Shown: positions 13,301-20,749 of the stretch, in pieces
Numbering within the stretch: position 1 is the first letter of the stretch
How the letters are laid out: each line of letters begins with the position of its first letter
Assembly (NCBI GenBank): GCA_900553965.1
Contig: USFX01000018.1
Coordinates: 1 to 20,749, forward strand
Source: an uncultured Prevotella sp.
GTDB taxonomy: Bacteria > Bacteroidota > Bacteroidia > Bacteroidales > Bacteroidaceae
Length of the DNA stretch: 20,749 bases
Direction: 5' to 3'
Notes under the pieces: model-generated
The model's input: the letters and a program-made list of their open reading frames with translations, nothing else
Told to the model about the DNA's origin: nothing
Databases searched by the model: none
Position numbers and translations under genes: made by a program

Positions 13301-15392
13301 CGGTCGACGACGGGTCACTGTCGCTCTCTGACAGTTCGATATACAGATATTCCTTTCCGTCATCGCGCACGACGGTCGCCCATGACACGGCCGTCACCGC
13401 ACGCCAATAGTAGCGCAGACCGCTGCCACCGTCGTCCAGCGACACCGACTGACAGAAGGCTTGGTCGCCCGGTTGCCACATCTGACGGATCTTCCGCGGC
13501 TCACCTCCGGCGGTCTCTTCTTCTGCCAGCATGTAGCAGCGCCAGCCGTCTGCCGTTTTCTCCACTGCGTCCACACGAAAGTCTGCCGGTGATACTATCA
13601 GCAGACCACCCACAGACCGGGCTCTTTCTATCTCCAGTTCAAACACCGTCAGCTTGCCCGTCACCGTCAGGTTCTTCGTGCTCATGTCGCCCGTGTTCGT
13701 CACCGTCTCCGTCTCAGCCCTTTTTCCCTTGATGTCACCTTTGCTGTCCATGCCGTATGCGCCGTCATCGCCCGTCACGACTCCGTCGACAAAACGTTTC
13801 AGCCCGCGTACCCTGTCCGGCATATTCTTGCTCACGAACTCTTTTTGACTCCGACGTGCCGAATACAGGTTGTTGTCCGTTGCCCGTGTCGTGTCGCCCG
13901 TGCGGATTATGTCCGGGATGCTTATGCTCTCGGTCTTCGTTTTCGTATAGCTTTTCAGCGCGCCTATGCTGTCGTTCACCTTGTCTAAGGTACCCTCTTG
14001 CAGCGCGTCGCTGATCTCTATGTCCATCTGCGACGGCAGGTTCACCTTACGGGTGATTTTCGTGATACGGCTGCACCTGTAACCTGTTTCCGGAAAATAT
14101 TTCTCGCTTTCCAGACGCACGCGACGGCCGACATACAGTTCTGCCGCTGTCTCTTCCACCCACACATGGTCCGTCGCTCCTTTATACACGCTGATGTCTC
14201 GCCAGTGCTCCGTGTTATAGTCGTCCACGGCCGCTTTCAGCTCTGCCTCTGCCAGCGGGTAATACTCGTCCGGCATCCTCACGTTCCACAATATGTAGTG
14301 GTCACCCAATTTCGGCACCAGCTGTCCGCCCGGCAGTTGGCGGTCATCGTCGTACGGCCAGATGGTGATGATTTCAAATTCCTTTGTATTGCTGTCATAG
14401 TTCACCTCAAAGTAGTGGTCGTCGCCGGTACCCAATCCCGACAGCTCGCCGTCCTCAAACGACACGCGCTTCGTCTCTCCGGCCAGTTCATAGTCGTTGG
14501 GGTCGAAGTCCAGTGTCTCGTCCTTGAAGTAGTAGATTGTGAAGCTCTTACCCTCCTCGTCTTTCGTCTCCACGCTGCGCACACTGCTGACCATGCCCGT
14601 CCGGCGTGGATATATTCCGCTGAAGGCGTCTTTCTCATAGTGGTCGTGGATACCGTATTCTTCCGTGTGTAGCTCCACAAATTTCCTCCCGCCGGGCAGC
14701 ATCAGACGTCGGTACCCATATTTTTCCGGGTCGATGTTTCTCTTGCTGCCTATCGGAAACAGGCGGGTGTAAAATTTTGCCGTGCTGCCTGTCTCACAGT
14801 CCAGCCCTGTCAGTCCCTTGCCGTAGCCCAACGTGATTTCCTCTCCGTGCTCGCAGCGGCACACGTTGACCGTCTGCCCGTCCACCCACCATTCTGCCCG
14901 TCCGCCAACCTTCTCGGCCACTTCTTTAAGGCCCTCGTCGCAGTATTTTCCCTCATAGTCTATTGTGATAAGCTCCATGCCGTCCACCTGACCCACTTTC
15001 CAGTCTGTCGTGTCCATGCCGTCGTTGATGCACTTCACTATCATGGCCACATGCTCCCGCGCCGGAGCGGTCAGGGTGAACACGGGTTCTGCGTCGCCGT
15101 CGGTTGTCTCCAGCACAAGGAAACGTTTGATCAGGCTCTCTATGCCGTACAGTTTTACGTCATAGACCCACTCGCCCTCGTTCCTCTCTTCCGGAGCATA
15201 CTTTTCCATCAGCCAGTACCGCTCGCCCTCGAAGTACGTATAGTCGTTCACGTCGAGAGCGATATGCTCATAGTACGTGAAGGAGAGGGTCAGGACGTTG
15301 TCACCTTCCACCTCCTTCTGCTGGGTACTGCTGTCGCCCGCAGCCACCTCGGCTTTCACTTGCCCGTATTTGTCGTATATCGTCAGAACCAT
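10329..15392 (-). CDS. Tail-tip hub / tail-associated structural protein (1687 aa)
   Basis: The first 480 residues look like a baseplate-hub/Tal-type N-terminus: an Ig-like start (MVLTIYDKYGQVKAEV), domains with GERYWLMEKYAPEER and YDVKLYGIESLIKRF, and later GYRCSRITKITRKVNL. From about 490-600 come SIPDIIRTGDTTRAT and MSTKNLTVTGKLTVFELEIE, a motif seen in tail proteins that repeat carrier segments. The middle is mixed helix and beta (QSDRQIMIWFGETMPT, GKEFCKLYYERYGKG). From about 1110-1270 comes a helical region then beta repeats (GAVDG-like turns, GTVGGFVID). The C-terminus is beta-rich (IFFKKNTGNRIKVAAHATI). The order tape measure, Dit-like, then this protein is the standard siphovirus tail tip. 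The hub role is well supported by order; exact domain boundaries are approximate. Confidence 0.8.
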   Translation of the reverse strand: MVLTIYDKYGQVKAEVAAGDSSTQQKEVEGDNVLTLSFTYYEHIALDVNDYTYFEGERYWLMEKYAPEERNEGEWVYDVKLYGIESLIKRFLVLETTDGDAEPVFTLTAPAREHVAMIVKCINDGMDTTDWKVGQVDGMELITIDYEGKYCDEGLKEVAEKVGGRAEWWVDGQTVNVCRCEHGEEITLGYGKGLTGLDCETGSTAKFYTRLFPIGSKRNIDPEKYGYRRLMLPGGRKFVELHTEEYGIHDHYEKDAFSGIYPRRTGMVSSVRSVETKDEEGKSFTIYYFKDETLDFDPNDYELAGETKRVSFEDGELSGLGTGDDHYFEVNYDSNTKEFEIITIWPYDDDRQLPGGQLVPKLGDHYILWNVRMPDEYYPLAEAELKAAVDDYNTEHWRDISVYKGATDHVWVEETAAELYVGRRVRLESEKYFPETGYRCSRITKITRKVNLPSQMDIEISDALQEGTLDKVNDSIGALKSYTKTKTESISIPDIIRTGDTTRATDNNLYSARRSQKEFVSKNMPDRVRGLKRFVDGVVTGDDGAYGMDSKGDIKGKRAETETVTNTGDMSTKNLTVTGKLTVFELEIERARSVGGLLIVSPADFRVDAVEKTADGWRCYMLAEEETAGGEPRKIRQMWQPGDQAFCQSVSLDDGGSGLRYYWRAVTAVSWATVVRDDGKEYLYIELSESDSDPSSTDTPTAGDSLVLLGNHEIWDTGGNLVAAADESRQGAEVISAYRSIDPYLANMAPYKAQYWAINDYNLTGHLKTYFARGKNHIVGDIDMTTESTLSGKSLGETLDDMKKTIDAAKAQSDRQIMIWFGETMPTLANEPYIQWGDDAERSEHIGDIYYNRSKTDETAGHAYELKQDEYSGEYYWDEITDSDVLYSLELASRACKDATEAKQEATAAMKTVREMSADNLLTPVEQLTLGKEFCKLYYERYGKGDAAGLDLQADAAGTDRTAYDTAFDELGKYLNKGEAWTGREDEFGSLILPSMLTSGETEEIDSKAFDDLWNWLYTTRTELINNIANGHIRCFADVPEPPYKEGDIWVNATWPIVIQMGEEYMYDNDSLVCVKRRWKGEKFDINDWRPQQKYTTRVIAKQIQLEDKIASMICGEKDMDSIEALIEGADGWQGLVGGLLSLEGSFNTYVAGMKETISLLQNAVTDSEDKIMNYTRAGFVQYVTDDEGGLKLFATYADADGNPVNTAGLSLKASADGATLGIDAHDIVFGGDETYINGHLMIDSSGGVTLDDLRATRLSAESGTVGGFVIDSNRLFSTKGEKSDGSEANYDPDSNDWDAHLCLDGNDGYITITDNKSVLRLTTDDITATINTVRSTPVTEMTLLSNGIGSGYESSKEIGINNQSWFRAGESYVSRVYARMNIAVEDTSGNIGYVSRVELYTGNSTSNSERVGVRIGFVRPSTGRPYFTISGYELNGATTTAAELSRRFQLRASVVTMPTGSNRIEHRYLEVSLVPTKKTLTGTFITKATYETCREDIAEYAGDPYKDLKNHIRLERTYLITAKSGAKTTSVISTKGFHYYFDDSDYNSQMTFSQKTTNINNNGNGVRFGSDGTVTGLYKNYDYPFDGGFFVKYDVAAGNQWISSSVNTVYVYGSVQAIPVYWLPDGPQIKPGHKIFFKKNTGNRIKVAAHATICPQGMAYTTGSTEIELDTNARIFVWTGSLWFMI

Positions 15393-15421
15393 TTTCGAAT
15401 ATCGTTATAAGGTCATTCCCG

Positions 15422-15449
15422 TTCTTCACTCTTCATTCTTCACTCTTCA
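15422..15449. repeat. Perfect 14-bp tandem repeat in the Dit-hub spacer
   Basis: TTCTTCACTCTTCA occurs twice back to back (15422-15435, 15436-15449), followed by a partial third CTTCA. It is purine-rich on the minus strand (GAAGAGTGAAGAA type). It fills most of the 59-base gap between the two genes. Confidence 0.8.
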
Positions 15450-15451
15450 CT

Positions 15452-15916
15452 TCATATCACCGGCACCGGTTCCCTGAACTTCACCTTGAAACGGCCCGCA
15501 TGAACACCCTTCTTCCAGATATAGGTCAGTGGGGTGAACTTCGGACTGTCCGCATATTTCACGTGCAGTGTCAGGTCAAGCTGAGTCAGGCTGATGTCTA
15601 TCCATCCACCCTTGCCCGCCTTCAGGAAGTTGATGAACGAAAAATACGCCTTCAGCCAACCCGCCTGCGTCTTGTTGTACAGCGCGAAGCACAGCGTCAA
15701 GTCCCTCGGCTCGTTCCTCGGTGTCAGCGTTCTGGAGTATTTCTCCCCATGCTCTTCCCGTATGTTCACGGCAACATCACTTTTGGTCTTGCTCGGCGTC
15801 AGTATCGCCGTCAGGTTGTCCATACCGCCGCGCTTCTCCTCCGCCAGAAAAACACCATATTCTGTCCAAATGTCCGTGCCATTCATCAGCACAAGTCCGC
15901 TCAATATCTTGTCCAT
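15452..15916 (-). CDS. Dit-like distal tail protein (154 aa)
   Basis: A compact beta-rich protein starting MDKILSGLVLMNGTDIWTEY, with RTLTPRNEPRDLTLCFAL and a C-terminal FKVKFREPVPV strand. This fits the N-terminal ring-forming domain of siphovirus distal tail (Dit) proteins, which cap the tail tube and carry the hub. ATG 15916 lies one base after the tape-measure stop (15918-15920), so the two genes are tightly packed. The order tape measure, Dit, hub is conserved in siphoviruses and is the main support. The similarity is by pattern and size rather than by a diagnostic motif, so a related tail-tube-adaptor protein is an alternative. Confidence 0.75.
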   Translation of the reverse strand: MDKILSGLVLMNGTDIWTEYGVFLAEEKRGGMDNLTAILTPSKTKSDVAVNIREEHGEKYSRTLTPRNEPRDLTLCFALYNKTQAGWLKAYFSFINFLKAGKGGWIDISLTQLDLTLHVKYADSPKFTPLTYIWKKGVHAGRFKVKFREPVPVI

Positions 15917-15917
15917 G

Positions 15918-18900
15918 TCACTTCACTTTTAGTCCGTCACGTATTATCTTTACCACGTTCTCAGCTATCGTTTCCAGATGCGCCGCGCTCTTACCCGTGT
16001 TCTCCTCTATCTTCGCCAGATGGTTCTCAGCCGAGTTCATCTTCCCCGCCACATCCTCCATCCTCTCGTCCATGCTGCTCCAGTGCTGCAAGCCGCTCGT
16101 GAACATACCCTCCAACTTCGTCCCCTGGTCCTGCGTCATCGCCATAAAACCGCCCGCCTTGCCTTTCTGACTCGTGCCGCCGGCCTCTTCCGGATTGTCT
16201 ATTATTCCTGCCGAGCGCAGGGCCTCTATGTCCGCCTCCGCATCGCTCACGAAACCGTCATATTCCCGGCGCAGCTTCTCCAGACGTCTCTGGTACTCCT
16301 CGTCGCTGATCTCGCCGTTGGTGCGGCTCTCGTTCAGCTTCGCCAAGTCTTCATACCATTTCTCTAAGTTCTTTTGGAACTTCGCACCCACGAGGTTGTT
16401 CACCGCCATCCGGTTCACCATCTTCTGCCAGTTCATGGCAATGTCGTCAAACACGTCATCTGAACCGTCTGCAAGCGCGTACAGTGAGTCCAAAAAACCG
16501 TCAAAGACGTCCTCTTTCGTTGTCGTCGTCAGGTTCTCGTAGAGGGCGTTCTGCAGCTCCTCCATCTTCCCCGCCTGGGCGATGTAGTCGTCGAGCTTGT
16601 CCGCTACGCTTCGGCCGTAGCCGCCTTTGCCTGTGTTGCGGATCTGCTCCCACATGTCCACGTTGCTACGCAACATACTCATCTCTTCCGGACTCAGTCC
16701 CCAAAGATCTCCGTCCCATTCGCGGCCAATTTGACCGCTCAGACGCCCGATCTGCTCACCAGAGAAACCACCCCAGTATTTGTTCCAACTGTGGTGGCTG
16801 CCGTGATAGCCGGCTTGCGTTTGGGCCATCTGGAGATAGTTCGAGTTCGTCTCGCGCTGCATGTCGATGGCTCTGCGCGACACGCGGATCGCTTCCGCGC
16901 CTTTCGTCGACGAGATTTCTGACGTCAGGTCCTCTATCGCCGTCTGAAGCAGGGCGTTGCGTTCTGTCAGACGCTCTATCGTTGCCGCGACGTCCTTGCC
17001 GTTGCTCCCGTTCCAGTTTATGGCGCCGCCAAGGCTCGTCACCTGTTTCACCGCTCCGCTCAGGGCTTTGATACCGCCGGACACCACGCTCATCGGATTC
17101 GTCAGATTAATGCTGCCCAGTCCGTCGAGCACCTGATCCGTACCGCTAAGGAAACCGTCCAGCCATTCCGGGGGCTCTATGCCCAACTGCCCCACAAGTC
17201 CCGTCAGATCTTCTGCCACGCCTACGTATTCTTTCATCTTTCCGACCGTGTTCTGCAATGCGTCGGTGGCTTCGGCTAAGGCTTTCCGTTTTGCGTTGCG
17301 TGCTGATGTCAGCGTCGCCTCGGCGTTCTTCTTCTCTTCTTCCGTTCCGCTGGACAGCGCTGCGTTATACGCTTCCTGTGCGGCTCTCAGCTTTTCTGTA
17401 GCGTCAGACAGGGTTCCCATTGTTGTCCTTAGGGCGGCGAAGGGATTGCGTTCGTTCACTTTCGCCTCGATGGCACCGATGGCCTCCACCAGCTCTTTCA
17501 TGCTTTCGGGGTCAAGGTGTTTCTGCGTGGCGATATATTCTTTCAGCTGCTCACGGAGCTTCTTCAGACCTGCTGTCGACACTTTGTCGAGGTCTCCGAA
17601 AACGGCTTCCCAGTCCATGCTGTCTTTCAGTTTTTCCGTGTCGAGATCCGACAGCGCTTTCTCCATTTCTTTCTGGAGGGTCTGCTTCTCTCCTTTGGTC
17701 GACGCCTCGGCTATCCTCGTTTCATAGTCCTGCGTGATGGCGAGTTTCTGCTCTTCATACTCTCCGTATTTCGACAGATACTCGCGCATGGCCTGTTCCT
17801 CTTCTTTCTTCAGGTCTTCACGGAGCTTGTCTGTCCGGGCTTTGTTCAAGCTGTTGGCGGAGTCGATGGCGGCTTGCTGTTCTTCGGTCAGGCCGTTGTC
17901 GTTCAGGTCTGTCGTCCCGGCTTTCTGGTTATCGCGTTTCCAGTCTGATTCTTGTTTGGCTATCTCGTTCTTCCTTGCTTGATAGTCGTTGGCTATCTGG
18001 TGTAGCTTTTTCTCGGTGCCGTCATCCATGATGTCTATCTCGACAGCGTCGTTCTCGCGCAGTTGCTCGGCCAGCTCCTGACCTAATTTCTCGGCTAACT
18101 GTTTGCGCTTTTCGGCTTCTCGTGCGGCCTTTTCGGATGTCTTCTTTTCGGTCTCGGCGTCTTTATCCGTACCGGGCTTGACTTTGTCGTATTCTTTTTT
18201 GGCTGTGTCTGCGGCGTCTTTCAACTCTTTCGCTTTCTTCTCAAAGTCTTCCTGTGTTAGCTTGTTGCCGGTGTTATTGATGAAGTCGTTATAGGCTTTC
18301 AGGGTTTCCTGATATTTTTTCTTAGCTGCGGCGGCCCAGTCCGAACTTGAGTCCACTGGCTTGCTTCGACGGTTCTCCTCGCTGCGTAGTTTGTTCAGCT
18401 GGTACTGCAGCTCGTCACGGCTGTACGTTCCGGCAAGGCTTCCGTTGCTTATCCGACCGTAGTTCTTCTCCGTCATCTTCATCTTAGCCAGAAGGGTCTC
18501 ACGCACTCGTATCTGCTGCGCAAGCGTTTCGTTGCTGACACCGGTCAGGTTCTCGAAATAAGCGTTTACCCCATTCTTACGGACTTGTGCAGAGAGGGTG
18601 CTGCGCTTGGTCTGAAGGTTCCTCAGCTCGGCCTGTTCAGCCTGGCTTAGGCCGCCCATGGTCACGGAGATTATTTTTCCGTCACCCGCGTCGGTTGTGC
18701 TCGTCCTTTTCGTCGCCTTCTTCTGCTCCAGCTCCCTTATCCTATCCTCGACACGCTTCAGCTCGTTCACCGGGTTTGTGATGGATTTCTGACCGTCCAG
18801 CAGGGCTATCTCTTCTTTGATTTTCTTGATGTTCTTCAGCTTCTCGTATTCGGTATCATACTTGGCAAATATGTCTGGGTATTTTTGCTCCAGCCTGTTC

Positions 18901-20114
18901 AATGCCTCGCGGCGAGTGTCCGTGCTGATCGCCTCGTCTCCGGCGATGGAGCAAAGTTCCTCTATCTTGCGCTTGTGTTCCTCCTCCGCTTCGATGACTT
19001 TCTGTTTCTGCGCCTCGTATGCTTCCTCCGCTTCCTTCAGACGTTCAGCTTCGGTCTTCATACTTACCATTGCCGCAACCACTCCGGCTATAGCCGTGGC
19101 GACCAGCACGTATGGGTTGGCAAGCATCGTGGCGTTGAGCATTTTTTGGGCCTTTTCTACCAACAGTAGCCAGTTGAAGTGCAATGCTTCGGCAGCCGTG
19201 GCCCAACCTTTTGCGGCGGTCACCGTCATCACGGCGGTCTTGTAGACACCGTATGTTCCGACGAGGCCTAACAACATGCGGCCGAAACGCTCGTAGTTTT
19301 CTGTCATGTCGGAGACGCCGGACAGGGTCATGTTGATGATGCCTTCACTCTGTTGGCCCAGCTCGTTCATCATCATCGATATGTTGTCCTCGATATTGCT
19401 GATCTGACCGGTGATGGTCTTGCTTTGGGCTTCCATGAGGCCGCCGAACTTGTCGCCTTCGTCCGTCAGGCTCTCTATCACCTTCTGCACTTCGGGGAAG
19501 CCGACCTTACCCGCTTCCACCAGTTCCTTCACCTTGCTCTCTGCGACTCCGAATTGCTTGGCAAGTTCGCTTATCATCGGGATGCCGCGCCCGGTGAACT
19601 GGTTCAGGTCTTGGGTGTAGAGACGGCCCTGCGCCATCGTGGTGCCGTACAGATATACAAGGTCGTTTAATGGCATTGAAAGTCCGGCGGCGATATCGCC
19701 TAGACGGATGAGGGTATCGTTCACTTTCTCGGCTTCAAGTCCATAGGCGAGCAGCTGCTTTGCGCCCTGAGCCACGTCTTCCAGACCGAACGGCGTCGTG
19801 GCGGCCGTGCGCGTCAGCTGCTGCATCAGGGCGTCTGCTTGTTCCGCGCTGCCGAGCATGGTCTTGAAGGCCACGTCCAGCTGCTGATACTCGCCGCGCA
19901 CTGTGGCAATCTTCGACACAAGCTCTTTCAGGGCGAAGGCGGAAGCCAGCCGGCCCACGGTCTTCTGCAGTGACATGCTGCTCTTGTCCATCTCCCGCAT
20001 CTGCCTGTTGGCTTGCGCTGTCTTGCCTGTCATCTCCTCCATCTTGTTCACGGCCTTGTCGAGTCTGGCACTCAGCTTGTCGACCATGAGGAATTCTATT
20101 CGTACCGGTTCCAT
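15918..20114 (-). CDS. Tape-measure protein (1398 aa)
   Basis: Residues 1-275 form a typical tape-measure N-terminal domain: a helical start (DKLSARLDKAVNKMEEMTGK), then AFKTMLGSAEQADALMQQLTR, TTPFGLEDVAQGAKQLLAYG and GRGIPMISELAKQFGV. Hydrophobic helices follow at about 275-300 and 328-352 (ANPYVLVATAIAGVVAAM), then long charged coiled coils (355-400 and roughly 580-860). A GYHGSHHSWNKYWGGFSGE block near 1100 is one I recall from Bacteroidales tape measures. The protein spans the tail tube, sets its length and may be ejected to help DNA cross the membrane. At about 1.5 angstroms per residue (a known rule of thumb) the tail would be near 210 nm. It starts immediately after the stop of the frameshift product (20115-20117), as in most siphoviruses. 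Confidence 0.92.
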   Translation of the reverse strand: MEPVRIEFLMVDKLSARLDKAVNKMEEMTGKTAQANRQMREMDKSSMSLQKTVGRLASAFALKELVSKIATVRGEYQQLDVAFKTMLGSAEQADALMQQLTRTAATTPFGLEDVAQGAKQLLAYGLEAEKVNDTLIRLGDIAAGLSMPLNDLVYLYGTTMAQGRLYTQDLNQFTGRGIPMISELAKQFGVAESKVKELVEAGKVGFPEVQKVIESLTDEGDKFGGLMEAQSKTITGQISNIEDNISMMMNELGQQSEGIINMTLSGVSDMTENYERFGRMLLGLVGTYGVYKTAVMTVTAAKGWATAAEALHFNWLLLVEKAQKMLNATMLANPYVLVATAIAGVVAAMVSMKTEAERLKEAEEAYEAQKQKVIEAEEEHKRKIEELCSIAGDEAISTDTRREALNRLEQKYPDIFAKYDTEYEKLKNIKKIKEEIALLDGQKSITNPVNELKRVEDRIRELEQKKATKRTSTTDAGDGKIISVTMGGLSQAEQAELRNLQTKRSTLSAQVRKNGVNAYFENLTGVSNETLAQQIRVRETLLAKMKMTEKNYGRISNGSLAGTYSRDELQYQLNKLRSEENRRSKPVDSSSDWAAAAKKKYQETLKAYNDFINNTGNKLTQEDFEKKAKELKDAADTAKKEYDKVKPGTDKDAETEKKTSEKAAREAEKRKQLAEKLGQELAEQLRENDAVEIDIMDDGTEKKLHQIANDYQARKNEIAKQESDWKRDNQKAGTTDLNDNGLTEEQQAAIDSANSLNKARTDKLREDLKKEEEQAMREYLSKYGEYEEQKLAITQDYETRIAEASTKGEKQTLQKEMEKALSDLDTEKLKDSMDWEAVFGDLDKVSTAGLKKLREQLKEYIATQKHLDPESMKELVEAIGAIEAKVNERNPFAALRTTMGTLSDATEKLRAAQEAYNAALSSGTEEEKKNAEATLTSARNAKRKALAEATDALQNTVGKMKEYVGVAEDLTGLVGQLGIEPPEWLDGFLSGTDQVLDGLGSINLTNPMSVVSGGIKALSGAVKQVTSLGGAINWNGSNGKDVAATIERLTERNALLQTAIEDLTSEISSTKGAEAIRVSRRAIDMQRETNSNYLQMAQTQAGYHGSHHSWNKYWGGFSGEQIGRLSGQIGREWDGDLWGLSPEEMSMLRSNVDMWEQIRNTGKGGYGRSVADKLDDYIAQAGKMEELQNALYENLTTTTKEDVFDGFLDSLYALADGSDDVFDDIAMNWQKMVNRMAVNNLVGAKFQKNLEKWYEDLAKLNESRTNGEISDEEYQRRLEKLRREYDGFVSDAEADIEALRSAGIIDNPEEAGGTSQKGKAGGFMAMTQDQGTKLEGMFTSGLQHWSSMDERMEDVAGKMNSAENHLAKIEENTGKSAAHLETIAENVVKIIRDGLKVK

Positions 20115-20348
20115 TTATTTCAGTTTACTTTGAAAAAATCCTGCTATCGCTTGCGCTTCGTCTTCTTCGCTCTTCTCTTTTCTTGCTGTCGGCACATAGC
20201 GCGGAGCGTCACTCAACATCATTATCAGTGTCTGGTAGTTTACACCGTTCAGGATGTAGTCCACGCTCCATCCCGTGGCATTTGCTATCTGCCACACAAA
20301 ACCGAAAGGGCTATGGGAGCCTTCATAACGGCTCTTTAACTCCCCTTC
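20115..20348 (-). CDS. Tail-assembly chaperone, C-terminal extension made by -1 frameshift (gpGT-like)
   Basis: This minus-strand frame is entered from the upstream chaperone gene by slipping back one base at A AAA AAG (20348-20354). After the slip it reads EGELKSRYEG and ends FFQSKLK, 77 residues. Its body (NATGWSVDYILNGVNYQTLI, MMLSDAPRYV) resembles the T domain of tail-assembly chaperones I recall from Bacteroides phages. The frame is open upstream to 20540, but that part overlaps the first gene and looks non-coding, and no start of its own is convincing. The fusion would be about 194-200 residues from the start codons in view. The stop abuts the tape-measure ATG, the position expected for gpGT-like proteins that load the tape measure with tail-tube subunits. 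Confidence 0.75.
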   Translation of the reverse strand, partial: EGELKSRYEGSHSPFGFVWQIANATGWSVDYILNGVNYQTLIMMLSDAPRYVPTARKEKSEEDEAQAIAGFFQSKLK

Positions 20349-20749
20349 TTTTTTTGGCTCAGTCTCAGCGTCATCGGATTCGTCTTCTCGGCTGATCTGA
20401 TAATAGGTATAAAAGGGTCCGTTCCCATCAGACTCACGAAACGCTTGATGGCTCCCGTGATGTAGGATGCCTCCATCATGTTCCGCACAAACCACGCTGT
20501 CGGCCACAGCAGCAGATGGCGGCTCCACCAGCCGCGGCATATCGTATAAGCGATCATCCGGCTGAGTTCCTCGCCGTGTTCGGCTATGAATGTCATCTCC
20601 TCCTCTTTATCCATGTTCCACATCTGCTCGCTCGTGACTCCCATTGACAAATATGTCCGGGCAAATCTGATCTGCCCGGACAAATAAGGTCGTTTCATGG
20701 TCACGCGCAGCTCCACGGGATTTTTTCTGAATGGGATGCGGATTGCCTT
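20336..20749 (-). CDS. Tail-assembly chaperone, 0-frame product (gpG-like), 5' partial
   Basis: The frame has no stop up to the window edge, and the residues before the first in-view starts (IRIPFRKNPVELRV) look like a real N-terminal beta strand, so the true start is probably outside. In-view alternatives are GTG 20716 (126 aa) and ATG 20698 (120 aa). The protein is mixed helical (SMGVTSEQMWNMDKEEEMTF, YTICRGWWSRHLLLWPTAWF) and ends MTLRLSQKKKGS at TAA 20336. The AAAAAAG before the end is a slippery site that sends some ribosomes into the next frame. The position before the tape measure, the size and the overlap match the lambda gpG/gpGT arrangement. The role is in tail assembly; it is not usually part of the virion. 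Confidence 0.8.
   Translation of the reverse strand, partial: KAIRIPFRKNPVELRVTMKRPYLSGQIRFARTYLSMGVTSEQMWNMDKEEEMTFIAEHGEELSRMIAYTICRGWWSRHLLLWPTAWFVRNMMEASYITGAIKRFVSLMGTDPFIPIIRSAEKTNPMTLRLSQKKKGS
20348..20354 (-). promoter_or_regulatory. Ribosomal -1 frameshift slippery site A AAA AAG
   Basis: In the 0 frame the codons are CAA AAA AAG, so the heptamer is X XXY YYZ with A, A and G, as in E. coli dnaX. The 0-frame stop follows 9 bases later. Downstream bases can form GAGCC/GGCTC or GGGAG/CTCCC hairpins that may stimulate slippage. Confidence 0.75.

Noticed and set aside
1..20749. tRNA genes, attachment site core, CRISPR array or insertion sequence
   Set aside because: None was found by eye: no cloverleaf-like sequence, no regularly spaced repeats, no transposase or integrase, and only one side of any prophage is in view.

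Overview
The window looks like the late structural and lysis end of a long-tailed (probably siphovirus-like) phage or prophage of the order Bacteroidales. Three things point there: the tail proteins resemble those of Bacteroides-type phages, small families typical of these genomes are present (DUF5053-like, DUF5675-like, DUF6808-like), and the promoters match the Bacteroidetes sigma-factor consensus (TTTG, about 19-21 bases, TAxxTTTG). Shine-Dalgarno signals are mostly weak, as expected for this group. All genes I support lie on the minus strand, so the biological reading order runs from 20749 down to 1. Family names come from recognition of the translations by eye; no database search was possible.

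Reading right to left: a tail-assembly chaperone pair joined by a likely -1 ribosomal frameshift (A AAA AAG, 20348-20354) leads into a 1398-aa tape-measure protein, a Dit-like distal tail protein, a 1687-aa tail-tip/hub protein, two small unrecognised proteins and a 1738-aa tail fibre/adhesin. The adhesin carries a LamG-like domain, a CotH-kinase-like domain and leucine-rich/BspA-like repeats. This is a tightly packed GC-rich block (20749-4526).

The lysis block (4489-3160) follows: a two-TM holin-like protein, a DUF5675-like protein with a His/Asp/Cys signature, and an N-terminally membrane-anchored spanin-like protein, with hairpin terminators after the second and third genes. A well-formed promoter with repeated AGTGTAA half-sites then drives a 44-aa protein and a DUF5053-like protein, and this unit ends in a strong terminator at 2442-2469.

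The most interesting stretch is 869-2469. Here an AT-rich two-gene operon sits between the phage terminator and its own terminator, with its own promoter and a 29-bp near-palindrome upstream. The first gene encodes a small soluble protein that looks like a degenerate phospholipase-D-fold domain. The second, overlapping by 4 bp, encodes a four-TM protein with flanking coiled coils. This is the classic layout of a phage 'moron', and a sensor plus membrane-effector pair would suit a defence or superinfection-exclusion role. I cannot assign it to any system I know by name.

The left end (1-863) starts with a near-perfect Bacteroidetes promoter and a 230-base leader with three copies of a 17-bp repeat (one inverted). 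It then holds a small membrane protein, a 70-aa protein and the start of a third gene cut by the window edge. These are unrecognised.
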